Shown one piece after another: positions 1 through 8,259 of a stretch of 64,000 nucleotides of DNA. Each line of letters begins with the position of its first letter. The stretch's first letter is position 1. Source of the stretch: Fimbriimonadaceae bacterium. Lineage in GTDB: Bacteria > Armatimonadota > UBA10988. The translations under genes and the position numbers were made by a program. The notes beneath the pieces are model-generated. The model saw only the letters and a program-made list of their open reading frames with translations, was not told the DNA's origin and did not search any database. The DNA lies in contig JADZEX010000091.1 of NCBI GenBank assembly GCA_020850355.1, positions 99,755-163,754 on the forward strand. Direction: 5' to 3'.

Positions 1-1703
1 AGGATCTGCCCGCTGGCGAAGGGGTAGAGGTCGGTCTGACAGACCGGGCAGCGCTCGCGAGCAGGCGCCAGCCGGGTGCGGCAGTGCGGGCAGCGGGTCC
101 ACGGCCGCGGCAGCGGGCCCGCGGCACCGACCGGCAGCAACTGCTCGACGCGCCGGTCGTGAAGCGCGTCCATCAGCTCGATCGCCGAGCCGAAGCGCCC
201 TGCCGGGTCTTTTCGCAGGCAGCGGTAGACCGCGCTGCAGAGGTGCTGTGGCAGGTCGGCCGGGAGCTCCGCCGGGCAGTCCTGGTCGACCCGCGTGGCC
301 ACCTCGTGGCTGGTGGTGCCCTCAAACGGCCGGCGGCCGGCCAGGAGCTGGTACATCACCACCCCGAGCTGCCAGATGTCGGACCGCATCTCGGCGGGCT
401 CGCCGCGGAGGCCTTCCGGTGACATGTAGAAGGGCGTGCCCGGGTGGCGGCCGACGCCGGTGATGGAGTCGTCGCCAGCGACGGTGAGACGTTCCTCGTC
501 ACCCTCGAGGTCGGCCTCGCCGACCGGCCGGGCGATGCCGAAGTCGGTCAGCTTGACCTGCCGCTGCGGCCCGTGCAGGACGACATTGGAGGGCTTCAGG
601 TCGCGGTGGATGATGCCTTGCGCATGGACCGCGGCGACGGCGCCGCAGAGCTGGAACAGGATCCGCTCGACCTCGGCGTAAGGCAGCCGGCCGAGGCGGC
701 GGAGGGCGCTGCCGAGATCCTCGCCCTCGAGCAACTCCATCGCCAGGCAGGGCCGGCCGTCGACCTCGCCGGCCTCCCGGAAGCCGACCACGTTGTCGTG
801 TCGGATCCGCTGGAGCACCTCGACCTCGCGCCCGAAGCGCCGCCGCCGGCGCGCGGCGCGGGCCTCGTCGAGCCCCTTGAAGACCACCACCTTGAGCGCC
901 AGCACCTCGCCGCCCGGGCGGCGCGCGGCGAACACGCGACCCATCCCGCCGCGGCCGATCTCGCGGAGCAGCAGCCATTCGCCCAGCCGACCGAGCGGTT
1001 CGCTGGGCAGGCTCGGCGGCGGTGGTGGTGGCGGCGGCTCGGCCGGTGGGGCGGTGGCGACTGGCTGGCCGGCCGCCTGGAAGCGCAGCACGGTTCGCCC
1101 GATCTGGACGCGGTCGCCCTCGGCGAGGTGCGTCATGCGGACCTTTTCGCCATTCACGGTGACCCCGTTGACGCTGTCATTGTCCAGCACCGCGACCTCG
1201 TCGCCCTGCCGGAAGAAGGTCGCGTGCTCGCGGGAAACGAGCGGGTCATCGAGCACCAAATCCGCCTTTGGCCCGCGGCCGACCACCAGTGGCAGCCCGC
1301 TGGCGAGGGTCAGCAGCAGGCCCTGTTGGGGGCCAGCCAGCACCTGCAGGCGCGGCTCGTCGAGCAGCGGCGGGGCGGCCGCGGCGGTGGGTTCGTCGGG
1401 CGGCGCCGGCAGGCAGGTCACGCGCCAGGTTGACTGACCAAGCTGCAGCAGGTCGTCGCTGGCCAGCACCGTCGGCACGGCCAGCTCGACGCCGTTCAGC
1501 CAGGTGCCGTTCTCGCTGCCGACATCGACCAGCAAGGCCGCCTCGCGGCGCACACAGAGCTCCGCGTGGCGCGCCGAGACGGCCTCGTCGAGCTCCATCG
1601 AGAGGCTGTTCTGCGGGCCTCGACCGAGGCTGTGAAGGCCCACCCCAAGCTGCCTGGTCTGCCCCACCGAAGGGCCGGATTCGCAGGTCAGTCGCACCTC
1701 CAC
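1..1703 (-). CDS. FHA-FHA-serine/threonine protein kinase with C-terminal zinc ribbons (3' end outside window)
   Basis: Cytoplasmic Hanks-type protein kinase that probably reads phosphothreonine marks through two FHA domains and phosphorylates Ser/Thr. Read on the minus strand from GTG at 1703, six bases after a GGAGG. FHA 1 spans about residues 15-95 (SARHAEL, SENGTWLNG). FHA 2 spans about 120-205 (VGRGPKADLVLDD, SREHA, NGVTVNG). A proline run near 223-230 leads to the kinase domain from about 240: glycine loop GRGGMG, Lys271 in ALKV, catalytic HRDLKPSN with Asp367, DFG at 387, and GTPFYMSPE. After the kinase come two CxxC pairs (CPHC, CPVC), a zinc-ribbon tail. All key kinase residues are present. 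The gene runs off the window start, so the C-terminus is unknown. It is divergent from the gene at 1825. Tandem 10-bp repeats lie just upstream and may be regulatory. Confidence 0.93.
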   Translation of the reverse strand, partial: MEVRLTCESGPSVGQTRQLGVGLHSLGRGPQNSLSMELDEAVSARHAELCVRREAALLVDVGSENGTWLNGVELAVPTVLASDDLLQLGQSTWRVTCLPAPPDEPTAAAAPPLLDEPRLQVLAGPQQGLLLTLASGLPLVVGRGPKADLVLDDPLVSREHATFFRQGDEVAVLDNDSVNGVTVNGEKVRMTHLAEGDRVQIGRTVLRFQAAGQPVATAPPAEPPPPPPPPSLPSEPLGRLGEWLLLREIGRGGMGRVFAARRPGGEVLALKVVVFKGLDEARAARRRRRFGREVEVLQRIRHDNVVGFREAGEVDGRPCLAMELLEGEDLGSALRRLGRLPYAEVERILFQLCGAVAAVHAQGIIHRDLKPSNVVLHGPQRQVKLTDFGIARPVGEADLEGDEERLTVAGDDSITGVGRHPGTPFYMSPEGLRGEPAEMRSDIWQLGVVMYQLLAGRRPFEGTTSHEVATRVDQDCPAELPADLPQHLCSAVYRCLRKDPAGRFGSAIELMDALHDRRVEQLLPVGAAGPLPRPWTRCPHCRTRLAPARERCPVCQTDLYPFASGQI

Positions 1704-1720
1704 GCTGCACCTCCGCCGCC

Positions 1721-1760
1721 GTCTGCCGCCGTCTGCCGCCGTCTGCCGTAGTCTGACGAC
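1721..1760. repeat. Tandem 10-bp repeat between divergent genes
   Basis: Four head-to-tail decamers: GTCTGCCGCC twice, GTCTGCCGTA, GTCTGACGAC. A fifth related block, CTCCGCCGCC, precedes them at 1711. The period is one helical turn. They lie about 18-57 bp upstream of the kinase start and upstream of the gene at 1825. They could be phased protein-binding sites or a slippage-prone tract. No function is shown. Confidence 0.6.
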
Positions 1761-1824
1761 AAGCCCTGGGCGGCGGTTCGGGGTGGTGGCCGGCGGCTGG
1801 TGTATCATGCCGTCGGAGCCCGCG

Positions 1825-3279
1825 ATGTCGTCCGTCGTCCTGGACCGCCTGCTGTGGACCGCCGCCGCCAGCTACCCGGACCGCACCGCCGCCGGCCTGC
1901 GCCAGCGCGTCGCCGCCCAGTTGGCCGCGCTCGAGCCGGCCTGGCAGCTCGCGGTGCGCCTGGAGGTGGCCTGTCCGCCAGACCTGCCGCCCGACAGTCG
2001 CCCGGCCGCCGACCTGCTGGCAACCTGGCGCCGGCTGGCTGCCCGGCCGGTCGACTGGTTGTCGCAGGACCTCCGCCCGGCCGACTCTTGCGGCGCCGCC
2101 GTAGTCGAGCTGCTGCAGGCCCTGGCTGCGGGGCGCGCGGCGGTCGTCGCAGCGACCGACCCGTGGCTGCGGCGCGCCCTGCTGTCCTGCGGCCGGCTGG
2201 CCCGCAACGGCTCGCTGCAGGTGGCGACGGCCGTGGCGCTGGCGACCGCCACGGAGGCGGCGGGCCTCCCCGAGCTCTTGTCGTCCCGCCCGGACGCGCC
2301 CGGACCGCTGCTCTGGGTGGCCGCCACCGCGGGCGAGCCGGCCGCTTGGTTGGCGGACGCCATCGACGCCGGTCTGCCGCTCAGTGGGGTGGTCACCGCC
2401 GGCGACTTCGACGCCCTGCCTGACGCGTCCCTGGAGCGCTGCCTGCTGGTGCTCTCGACCGGCACGGCCGAGGGGGTGATCGCGCGGCTGCGCGCCCTGG
2501 CCGAGCGCGGGACCGGCGTCCTGCTGCACGGCTCCACCCTCGACTGCCCGGCGGTGCAGCAGTGGCTCGGGCTCCAGACCGGCGCGCCCGCCCCGGCTGG
2601 CTGTCGGCTGCGCGACACACGGCGCGGCGTAACTGCTGATTGGCCCGCCTCTGCCGCGCTGCCGACCGAGCGGCTGGACCTCACCGCGTTCGACGCCTTG
2701 CCGCTGGCGGTGGCCGAGGCGGGCGCCGAGACCTGGGCCTACGCGGTTCGGCGCGGCGCGGTGGGCTGGGTCCACGGACCGGCTGGCCACTGGCTGCTCG
2801 AACTGCCGGCGCTGCTCGGCTGGACCTGGCAGCAGCTCGTGCGGCCCGGCGGCCGCCCCGCTGCCTTCGTCGCGAGCTGGCAGGACAACGGCCTCTGCCT
2901 CGCCGGCTGCCAGCACGATGCCACCACCGCCTTGCAGTTGGCGCTGCCCGACGGCGCGCCGGTGCCGACGGGGCTGACCGCAGCATTGCACGATGGCGTC
3001 AGTCACCTGCATCCCGAGTGGGGCGTTCACTACCAGTGTCGGGTCTTCGTGCGGCAGGAGGGCGGCGCGGTGCGCGTCGAGGCGATCCCCTCGCCGGAGC
3101 CGGGCTTGTCCAGCGCCCTGCGGATCAGCGGCCTGCAGGACGCCGTGCTGAGCATCCGCCTGCCCCGTGAGCGGCTCGAAGACGCCGCCGTCGACGGTGG
3201 TGACGCGGTGATCTTCGACGAGCAGCACGGCGCTGTGGTGGCGTTTGGCGTCAGCGGCGAGTTCCTGGTCGCCTGGTAG
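1825..3279 (+). CDS. Hypothetical protein, 484 aa, unrecognised
   Basis: No family recognised. The start is ATG 1825, six bases after GGAG at 1815-1818. A -10-like TATCAT sits at 1803-1808, so the leader would be very short. In-frame starts further up (1783, 1807) lack this arrangement. The protein has no signal peptide and no clear membrane segment. The first two thirds are Ala/Leu-rich and look alpha/beta, with hydrophobic strand-like stretches such as CLLVLSTGT and GTGVLLHGST. The last third, from about residue 330, is richer in Trp, Gly and Val and looks like a beta-sandwich. Codon usage matches its neighbours and no shadow frame is more plausible. It is divergent from the FHA kinase, which is its only contextual hint. 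The parS cluster beginning at 3298 follows its stop codon directly. Confidence 0.8.
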   Translation: MSSVVLDRLLWTAAASYPDRTAAGLRQRVAAQLAALEPAWQLAVRLEVACPPDLPPDSRPAADLLATWRRLAARPVDWLSQDLRPADSCGAAVVELLQALAAGRAAVVAATDPWLRRALLSCGRLARNGSLQVATAVALATATEAAGLPELLSSRPDAPGPLLWVAATAGEPAAWLADAIDAGLPLSGVVTAGDFDALPDASLERCLLVLSTGTAEGVIARLRALAERGTGVLLHGSTLDCPAVQQWLGLQTGAPAPAGCRLRDTRRGVTADWPASAALPTERLDLTAFDALPLAVAEAGAETWAYAVRRGAVGWVHGPAGHWLLELPALLGWTWQQLVRPGGRPAAFVASWQDNGLCLAGCQHDATTALQLALPDGAPVPTGLTAALHDGVSHLHPEWGVHYQCRVFVRQEGGAVRVEAIPSPEPGLSSALRISGLQDAVLSIRLPRERLEDAAVDGGDAVIFDEQHGAVVAFGVSGEFLVAW

Positions 3280-3297
3280 CCCCCGCGGTCGCCGCGC

Positions 3298-3438
3298 TGT
3301 TTCACGTGAAATTTCGCGCCGCCGGCCACCGCCCGCGCCGCGCCCCGCGGTCGCCGACGCTGTTTCACGTGAAACACGAACGGACCCCTGCGGCGCCGCC
3401 CGTCGGCCGGGCGGACGGTGCCTGTTTCACGTGAAACA
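3298..3438. repeat. parS cluster A, three ParB-binding sites
   Basis: The 16-bp sites start at 3298 (TGTTTCACGTGAAATT, two mismatches at one end), 3361 and 3423 (both perfect TGTTTCACGTGAAACA). Spacings are 63 and 62 bp. Spacers are almost pure G and C. The cluster lies between the gene ending at 3279 and the promoter of the gene at 3552. The consensus is that of chromosomal parS known from Bacillus and many other phyla. Confidence 0.92.
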
Positions 3439-3551
3439 CCCGGCCCGCTGGCGCCAGGGCTCGCTGGCCGGCGACCGCCTCGGGCGGGGGCGCTTTGGAC
3501 AGCGGCGGCGACCGCGTGGTACTCTGCGGCTGGCGGGAGAGGCGCGGCGCG

Positions 3552-4721
3552 ATGGGACGACAGCGGCGGCTGCAGTTGGTGCCGGGCAAGCCCGAGGAGA
3601 TCGTGGGTCGAGCGGCGGCGCGGCTGGCGTATCTTGGTGACCAGGTCGAAGCGATCTCGGCGACCGAGTTCGTGTGGCGGCCGCAGCCGGCGGAGCGGCG
3701 GCTGTTCCGCTGTCCCCGAGCGGTCACCGTGCGCGCCGTCGAGAGCGACTCCCCCGGCCAGAGTGCGCTCTTGCTGGAGTGGCGTGGCGGCCTGGGTCTG
3801 GAGTGGCTGTGGACGGTGCCGCTGGCCGGGGTGGCAGTGCTGCTAACCTGGCTGCTGGCCGGCCAGGGCACCGACGGCTTTCGGTTGGTCGCAGGCGTGT
3901 GCGGTAGCGCGGCCTGCCTGCTGGCGCCGCGGCTGCTCGACAGCGGCTGGCTGTCGCGGCTGCAAGGCGTCTGCACCACCGGCCACACCCGCGCCTTCGA
4001 CCTGGTGCCCGAGGCGGGGCAGTACCTCACGCTCTCGCCGGACGACCGGGCCGCGGTGGTGGCCGAACTGCGGCGGGTCTCCCCAACCATCAGCGAAGCC
4101 GGCGCCCGGTTCAGCAACGTCGACCGCCGCAGCGGCGTGGAACTGCTCGGCTGGCCGCTCTGGCAGGTCGCCTGGGGGCGCGACGCGGTGATCGGCAGCT
4201 CGCGCGTGGCCCGCGCCTGGTACGCCCGGGGCCAACTCGCGCAAGGGCTCGTGGCGGTCGGGCAGAAGGCCAATGGCTGGCTGGCGATCGGCCAGTTGGC
4301 GATTGGCCTGGTGGCGGTTGGGCAGGCTGCCGTTGGGGTCCTGGTCGGCCTGGGCCAACTGGCCATCGCCGGGCTGTTGGCGATTGGGCAGGCGGCGGTG
4401 GGTCTGGTCAGCCTGGGCATGGTGGCGCTCGGGCTGCTGATGGCGTCGCTGGTCCCGACGCCCTTCAGCGACCTCAGCCGCGCCTTCTTGCTGTGCCTGG
4501 CGATTGGCGTGCCAGCCAGTGGGGTGCTCTTCTGGTTGGCCGCCAAGCTGGGTCTCAGCCGTGCCGAGGAGCAGGCCGTTGAGGCCTCGCTGGCGCGACG
4601 CCTGGAGGCGACGCCGCACGCCGACGAGGCGAGTCTCAGCCGCGCCCGGTTGACCGGCGACGCCGAGCGCGGGCTGTCGGCGTCCGCCGCCGACCTGGTG
4701 AGTCAGGCGGAGGACGCCTGA
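3552..4721 (+). CDS. Membrane protein with glycine-pentad (GQxAxG) repeat
   Basis: Integral membrane protein of 389 aa, function unknown. ATG 3552 is chosen because GGGAGAGG lies upstream and TTGGAC (3495-3500) with TACTCT (3520-3525) looks like a weak promoter before it. An upstream in-frame ATG at 3495 overlaps that -35. Hydrophobic segments occur near residues 85-107 (WLWTVPLAGVAVLLTWLL), 112-130 and 318-342. Between about residues 226 and 298, glycine recurs roughly every five residues in a decad of the form GQhAxGhhAh, repeated about seven times (for example GQLAIGLVAV, GQAAVGVLVG). Such periodicity suits a glycine-anchored solenoid or a packed membrane helix bundle. The C-terminal 50 residues are charged and soluble. 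Its stop overlaps the start of the helicase gene by one base (TGATG), so the two are probably translated together. Confidence 0.82.
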   Translation: MGRQRRLQLVPGKPEEIVGRAAARLAYLGDQVEAISATEFVWRPQPAERRLFRCPRAVTVRAVESDSPGQSALLLEWRGGLGLEWLWTVPLAGVAVLLTWLLAGQGTDGFRLVAGVCGSAACLLAPRLLDSGWLSRLQGVCTTGHTRAFDLVPEAGQYLTLSPDDRAAVVAELRRVSPTISEAGARFSNVDRRSGVELLGWPLWQVAWGRDAVIGSSRVARAWYARGQLAQGLVAVGQKANGWLAIGQLAIGLVAVGQAAVGVLVGLGQLAIAGLLAIGQAAVGLVSLGMVALGLLMASLVPTPFSDLSRAFLLCLAIGVPASGVLFWLAAKLGLSRAEEQAVEASLARRLEATPHADEASLSRARLTGDAERGLSASAADLVSQAEDA

Positions 4722-7168
4722 TGGACTTCGAGGCGTTCCTGGCCCGTTGCCGCCACGACCGTAACTACGCCGACCAGATCCAGGTGGCGGCGCAACTGCC
4801 CGCCCGTCCGGCGAGCTTTCGCGAGCCGGCCAGTCCGCTGCCCGACCCGCTCGCCAGCGTGCTGGGCGGCGAGGGCATCAGCCAGCTCTACACCCACCAG
4901 TGCGACGCGCTCGAAGCAGCCCGGCGTGGCGAGCACGTCGTCGTCGCCACCGGCACCGCCTCGGGCAAGACGCTCTGCTATAACCTGCCGGCGCTGGAGC
5001 ACTGGCTGGCCGACCGTGAGGCGCGAGCGCTGTACCTGTTCCCGACCAAGGCGCTGGCCCAGGACCAGCTCCGCGGCCTCTTGCGTTTCCGGGACCAGCA
5101 CCCCTTCCTGGGATTCGACTGCGGCACCTACGACGGCGACACTCCGGCGGAGATGCGCACGCGGCTGCGCGACACCGGGCACTTCATCCTGACCAACCCC
5201 GACATGCTGCACTCCGGGGTGCTGCCCAACCACACCCGCTGGGCCGAGTTCTTCGCCAAGCTGCGCTACGTGGTGGTCGACGAGATCCACACCTACCGCG
5301 GCATCTTCGGCAGCAATGTCGCCAACGTGTTGTTGCGGCTGCGCCGGATCGCCGAGCATTACGGCGCGCGGCCGCAGTTTATTGGGTGCAGCGCCACCAT
5401 CGCCAACCCGGACGAGCACGCCGCCAACCTGATCGGCGAGCCCGTGACGTTGGTCGACCAGGACGGCTCCCCCCGCGGGCCGCGGCGCTTCGTGCTGTGG
5501 AACCCGCCGCTGCTCGACGACCAGCTCTCGCGGCGGCGCAGCCCCAATGTCGAAGCTCAGGCGCTGATGTGCGAGCTGCTGCGGAACCGCGTGCAGACGA
5601 TCTGCTTCACCCGCGCGCGGGTCGTGGCCGAGCTGCTCTACCGCTATGTCAAGGACGCCCTGACGCAGCTCGATCCGCGCCTCGCCAACAGCGTGCGGGC
5701 CTACCGCGGCGGCTACCTGGCCGAAGAGCGCCGCGAGATCGAACGCCAGCTCTTCAGCGGCGAGTTGCTGGGGGTCACCACCACCAGCGCCCTCGAACTC
5801 GGGATCGACATCGGCGGGCTCGACGCCTGTCTGATCGTCGGCTACCCCGGCAGCATCGCCAGTTGCTGGCAGCAGGCCGGCCGCGCCGGCCGCGGCAGCG
5901 CGGAGGCGCTGGTGATGCTGATCGGCAGCGATGCGCCGATCGACCAGTACCTGATGAGCCACCCGGACTACTTCTTCGGCCAGAACCCCGAACACGCCAT
6001 CATCGACCGCGAGAACTACCACATCCTGCTCGGCCACCTGCGCTGCGCCGCCAGCGAGCTGCCGGTGACCTACGCCGAGGTCGGCCAGTTTGGCGAGTGG
6101 GCGCCGGCGATCCTGGATCTGCTCGAAGAAGACAGCCAGGTGCGGCGGCACGAGCAGGCCTGGTTCTGGACTGGTTCGCGCTACCCGGCCAACGACCTGT
6201 CGCTGCGCACCGTCAGCGACGAGACCTACAACATTGTCGACCGCGAGAGCCAGCAGGTGATCGGCACGGTCGACGGCATCAGCGCCTTCTCGCTGGTCCA
6301 CGATCAGGCGATCTATCTGCACCACGGCGAGACCTGGTTCGTCGAGCAGCTCGACCTGCAGCAGCGCAACGCCTACGTCAAGCGGATCGCGGCGGACTAC
6401 TACACCAACGTCGTCACGGAGACCAAGATCCGCCTCGAAGCGGCCGAGGTCGAGGGAGCGTGGCGCGACTCGAAGGTCGGCTTCGGCGACGTCACCGTGA
6501 CGATCTTCACGCTGATGTTCCGGAAGATCAAGTTCTACGGCCACGACTCCTTGGGCTTCGGCAACCTCGACCTGCCGCCCCAGCCGCTGGAGACCAGCGC
6601 GATGTGGCTGATCCCGCCGGCGGCCGCGCTGCACCGGCTCCGCGAGTTCGGACGGCTCCCGGCCGAGGGCATGTTGGGGATCGCCAACGTGCTGGTTGAC
6701 ATCGTCCCGCTCTACGTGCTCTGCGACTACGCGGACATCGGCTGCGTCGTCGACAGTGGCAACTTCGGCTCGCCGAGCATTTTCATCTACGACCGCTACC
6801 CCGGCGGCCTGGGCTTCGCCCACAAGGCGCACGAACTGCTGGAGGAAATCCTCAACGCCTGCGTCTACCTGGTCCACCACTGTCCCTGCGAGAGCGGCTG
6901 CCCCAGTTGCGTTGGCTCGACCGCCCGCAACTTCGTCCACTACGACGCCGAGGGCGAAGCCCGCGCGCGGATCCCGGACAAGGAAGCCGCGCTGGTGATC
7001 CTGCACCATCTGCTCGGGCTCGAACCCTACCTGCCGCGGGCCCTGAGCGCCGCGGAGTTGGCCCGGCGCGGCGGCGACTCGACCAGCCCGGCGCCGCCGA
7101 TCAAGCGACTCCCCGAGAGCATCGAGGCGAAGCTTCGGAAGCGCATTCAGGGGTTGAAGCAGCGGTAA
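4721..7168 (+). CDS. mrfA: MrfA/YprA-family DEAD/DEAH helicase with DUF1998 metal-binding domain
   Basis: Superfamily 2 DNA helicase of 815 aa. The best-known relative, Bacillus MrfA (YprA), acts in repair of mitomycin-type lesions. Visible are the Q-like region QLYTHQ, Walker A GTASGKT at 78-84, DEIH box at 187-190, GCSATI motif III and the second RecA domain with TTTSALELGIDIGG and QQAGRAGR. The C-terminal DUF1998 region carries a four-cysteine cluster, CPCESGCPSC, with cysteines at 721, 723, 727 and 730. Length and domain order match the family. It overlaps the preceding membrane-protein gene by one base, so it is likely in the same transcript. No MrfB-type exonuclease is seen nearby. Confidence 0.92.
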   Translation: MDFEAFLARCRHDRNYADQIQVAAQLPARPASFREPASPLPDPLASVLGGEGISQLYTHQCDALEAARRGEHVVVATGTASGKTLCYNLPALEHWLADREARALYLFPTKALAQDQLRGLLRFRDQHPFLGFDCGTYDGDTPAEMRTRLRDTGHFILTNPDMLHSGVLPNHTRWAEFFAKLRYVVVDEIHTYRGIFGSNVANVLLRLRRIAEHYGARPQFIGCSATIANPDEHAANLIGEPVTLVDQDGSPRGPRRFVLWNPPLLDDQLSRRRSPNVEAQALMCELLRNRVQTICFTRARVVAELLYRYVKDALTQLDPRLANSVRAYRGGYLAEERREIERQLFSGELLGVTTTSALELGIDIGGLDACLIVGYPGSIASCWQQAGRAGRGSAEALVMLIGSDAPIDQYLMSHPDYFFGQNPEHAIIDRENYHILLGHLRCAASELPVTYAEVGQFGEWAPAILDLLEEDSQVRRHEQAWFWTGSRYPANDLSLRTVSDETYNIVDRESQQVIGTVDGISAFSLVHDQAIYLHHGETWFVEQLDLQQRNAYVKRIAADYYTNVVTETKIRLEAAEVEGAWRDSKVGFGDVTVTIFTLMFRKIKFYGHDSLGFGNLDLPPQPLETSAMWLIPPAAALHRLREFGRLPAEGMLGIANVLVDIVPLYVLCDYADIGCVVDSGNFGSPSIFIYDRYPGGLGFAHKAHELLEEILNACVYLVHHCPCESGCPSCVGSTARNFVHYDAEGEARARIPDKEAALVILHHLLGLEPYLPRALSAAELARRGGDSTSPAPPIKRLPESIEAKLRKRIQGLKQR

Positions 7169-7249
7169 CGGCGGAGCGCCTAAGAAACCGTCGCAGCGGC
7201 CGATAGTAGGGCTGGTTGAGGTGGGACTCACCAGAGGGGAATGGTCGTC

Positions 7250-7912
7250 ATGGAGCCGTCTGCGGTGGCGGAACGGGCCACGCCGCCCGCGCCGCCGGAG
7301 GTCGTCAAAAACGCCGCGGCGTGGGAGTTGGAGCCGTACGAGGAGGTCGACTCGGGGGGCGACCAGCCGGTCGCGCCGCCGGACCTGGCACCCGGCCCGG
7401 TCAGCGCGGCCGAACTCGAACGCTGGCTGGGGGTCGACCCCGGCGATCAACGGACGGCGCTGTCCTGCGCCCTGAACCGCGGCAACCTGAAGCTGCTCTT
7501 CGCGGTCGGTCTGATCTTGCTGCTGATGAGCGGCAACACCGTCTCGCACGCCGTGCGGGAGTCGGACTCGATGGGGGTCTGGGACCTGCTGTGGATCGCC
7601 GTGCCGGTGCTGCCGGCAGTCGCGCTGGCTGCGTTGCTGTACTTCGTGATGGGCTGGCCGGTGCGCCTGGTCGCCAGCGCGCGCGGACTGCACGTGGCGC
7701 GGGGCTGTTGCAGCCAGCACTTGCGCTGGTGCGATCTGCACGGTCTGAAGGTCGACTCGGCGGCGGGGCACACCTGGTACACCATCAAGGCCGGGCCGCA
7801 GAGCGTCCGGGTCTACAACGAGTCGGGCTCGGTGCGCCGGATCGCCGAGACGGTGCAGCGGCTGACCGCCGCCAAGAACGAGGGGCGTGAGGTGCCCGCC
7901 GAACTGCTCTGA
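7250..7912 (+). CDS. Small membrane protein with PH-like C-terminal domain
   Basis: Protein of 220 aa, function unknown. The chosen start is ATG 7250, ten bases after AGAGGGG. ATG 7241 is in frame but touches the ribosome site. The N-terminal 75 residues are acidic and disordered-looking. They are followed by two membrane helices (about residues 81-103, KLLFAVGLILLLM, and 113-134, WIAVPVLPAVALAALLYFV). The C-terminal 80 residues (PVRLVASARGLHVARG and onward) resemble the bacterial PH-like fold found in YdbS-type membrane proteins; this is inferred from strand pattern only. It is downstream of the helicase by about 80 bp and may share its transcript. It is convergent with the anti-sigma gene, with only ten bases between the two stops. 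Confidence 0.75.
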   Translation: MEPSAVAERATPPAPPEVVKNAAAWELEPYEEVDSGGDQPVAPPDLAPGPVSAAELERWLGVDPGDQRTALSCALNRGNLKLLFAVGLILLLMSGNTVSHAVRESDSMGVWDLLWIAVPVLPAVALAALLYFVMGWPVRLVASARGLHVARGCCSQHLRWCDLHGLKVDSAAGHTWYTIKAGPQSVRVYNESGSVRRIAETVQRLTAAKNEGREVPAELL

Positions 7913-7922
7913 GGCAGCCCGC

Positions 7923-8258
7923 TCAGCCGAGCCGCAGCAGCCACTTGGCCAGCGCCGCGAGGGCCGCCACGAGCAACAGGCTGCCGCCCGCCGTCGCCAG
8001 CGTCCGCCGCCAGCGCGAGCGGCGCGCCTCGGCCAGGGCGACCTGCCGCACGCGACGGTAGACCTGCGGCCAGAAGTCGGCGGGTGGCGACGGCTCAGGC
8101 GCCTCGCGCAGGGCCTGCACCACCTGGCGCAAGTGCGCCAGCTTGGCGGCCGTGCTTTCGTCAAGGCGCGCCTCCGCCGCCACGGTGCGCATCTCCGGGC
8201 CGCTCAGCATTTCGTCGACATAGGCCGACAGATGGGATTCGTCGGTTCGCCGCCGCAT
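7923..8258 (-). CDS. Anti-sigma-factor-like membrane protein lacking zinc ligands
   Basis: Protein of 111 aa, probably the membrane anti-sigma factor for the ECF sigma gene immediately upstream (one base separates the sigma stop from this ATG). The N-terminus, HLSAYVDEMLSGPEMRTV, matches the opening of zinc-finger anti-sigma domains. However, the HxxxCxxC segment that normally follows is replaced by a cysteine-free helix (AKLAHLRQVVQALREA). A single C-terminal membrane helix covers about residues 88-109 (ATAGGSLLLVAALAALAKWLL). Pairing with the sigma gene and size support the role. The loss of cysteines means it would bind without zinc. Confidence 0.8.
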   Translation of the reverse strand: MRRRTDESHLSAYVDEMLSGPEMRTVAAEARLDESTAAKLAHLRQVVQALREAPEPSPPADFWPQVYRRVRQVALAEARRSRWRRTLATAGGSLLLVAALAALAKWLLRLG

Positions 8259-8259
8259 C

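Noticed and set aside
444-1433. Long plus-strand open frame over the kinase
   Set aside because: Antisense shadow of the FHA kinase, which has full kinase motifs on the minus strand; high GC keeps all frames open.
7169-7249. Possible promoter or small RNA between the helicase and the PH-like gene
   Set aside because: TAGTAGG is too poor a -10 and no -35 or hairpin is evident.
4703-8164. Minus-strand open frame of 1153 codons over the helicase
   Set aside because: Antisense to a clear helicase; composition rich in Arg, Gly, Val, Asp and His is typical of shadow frames.
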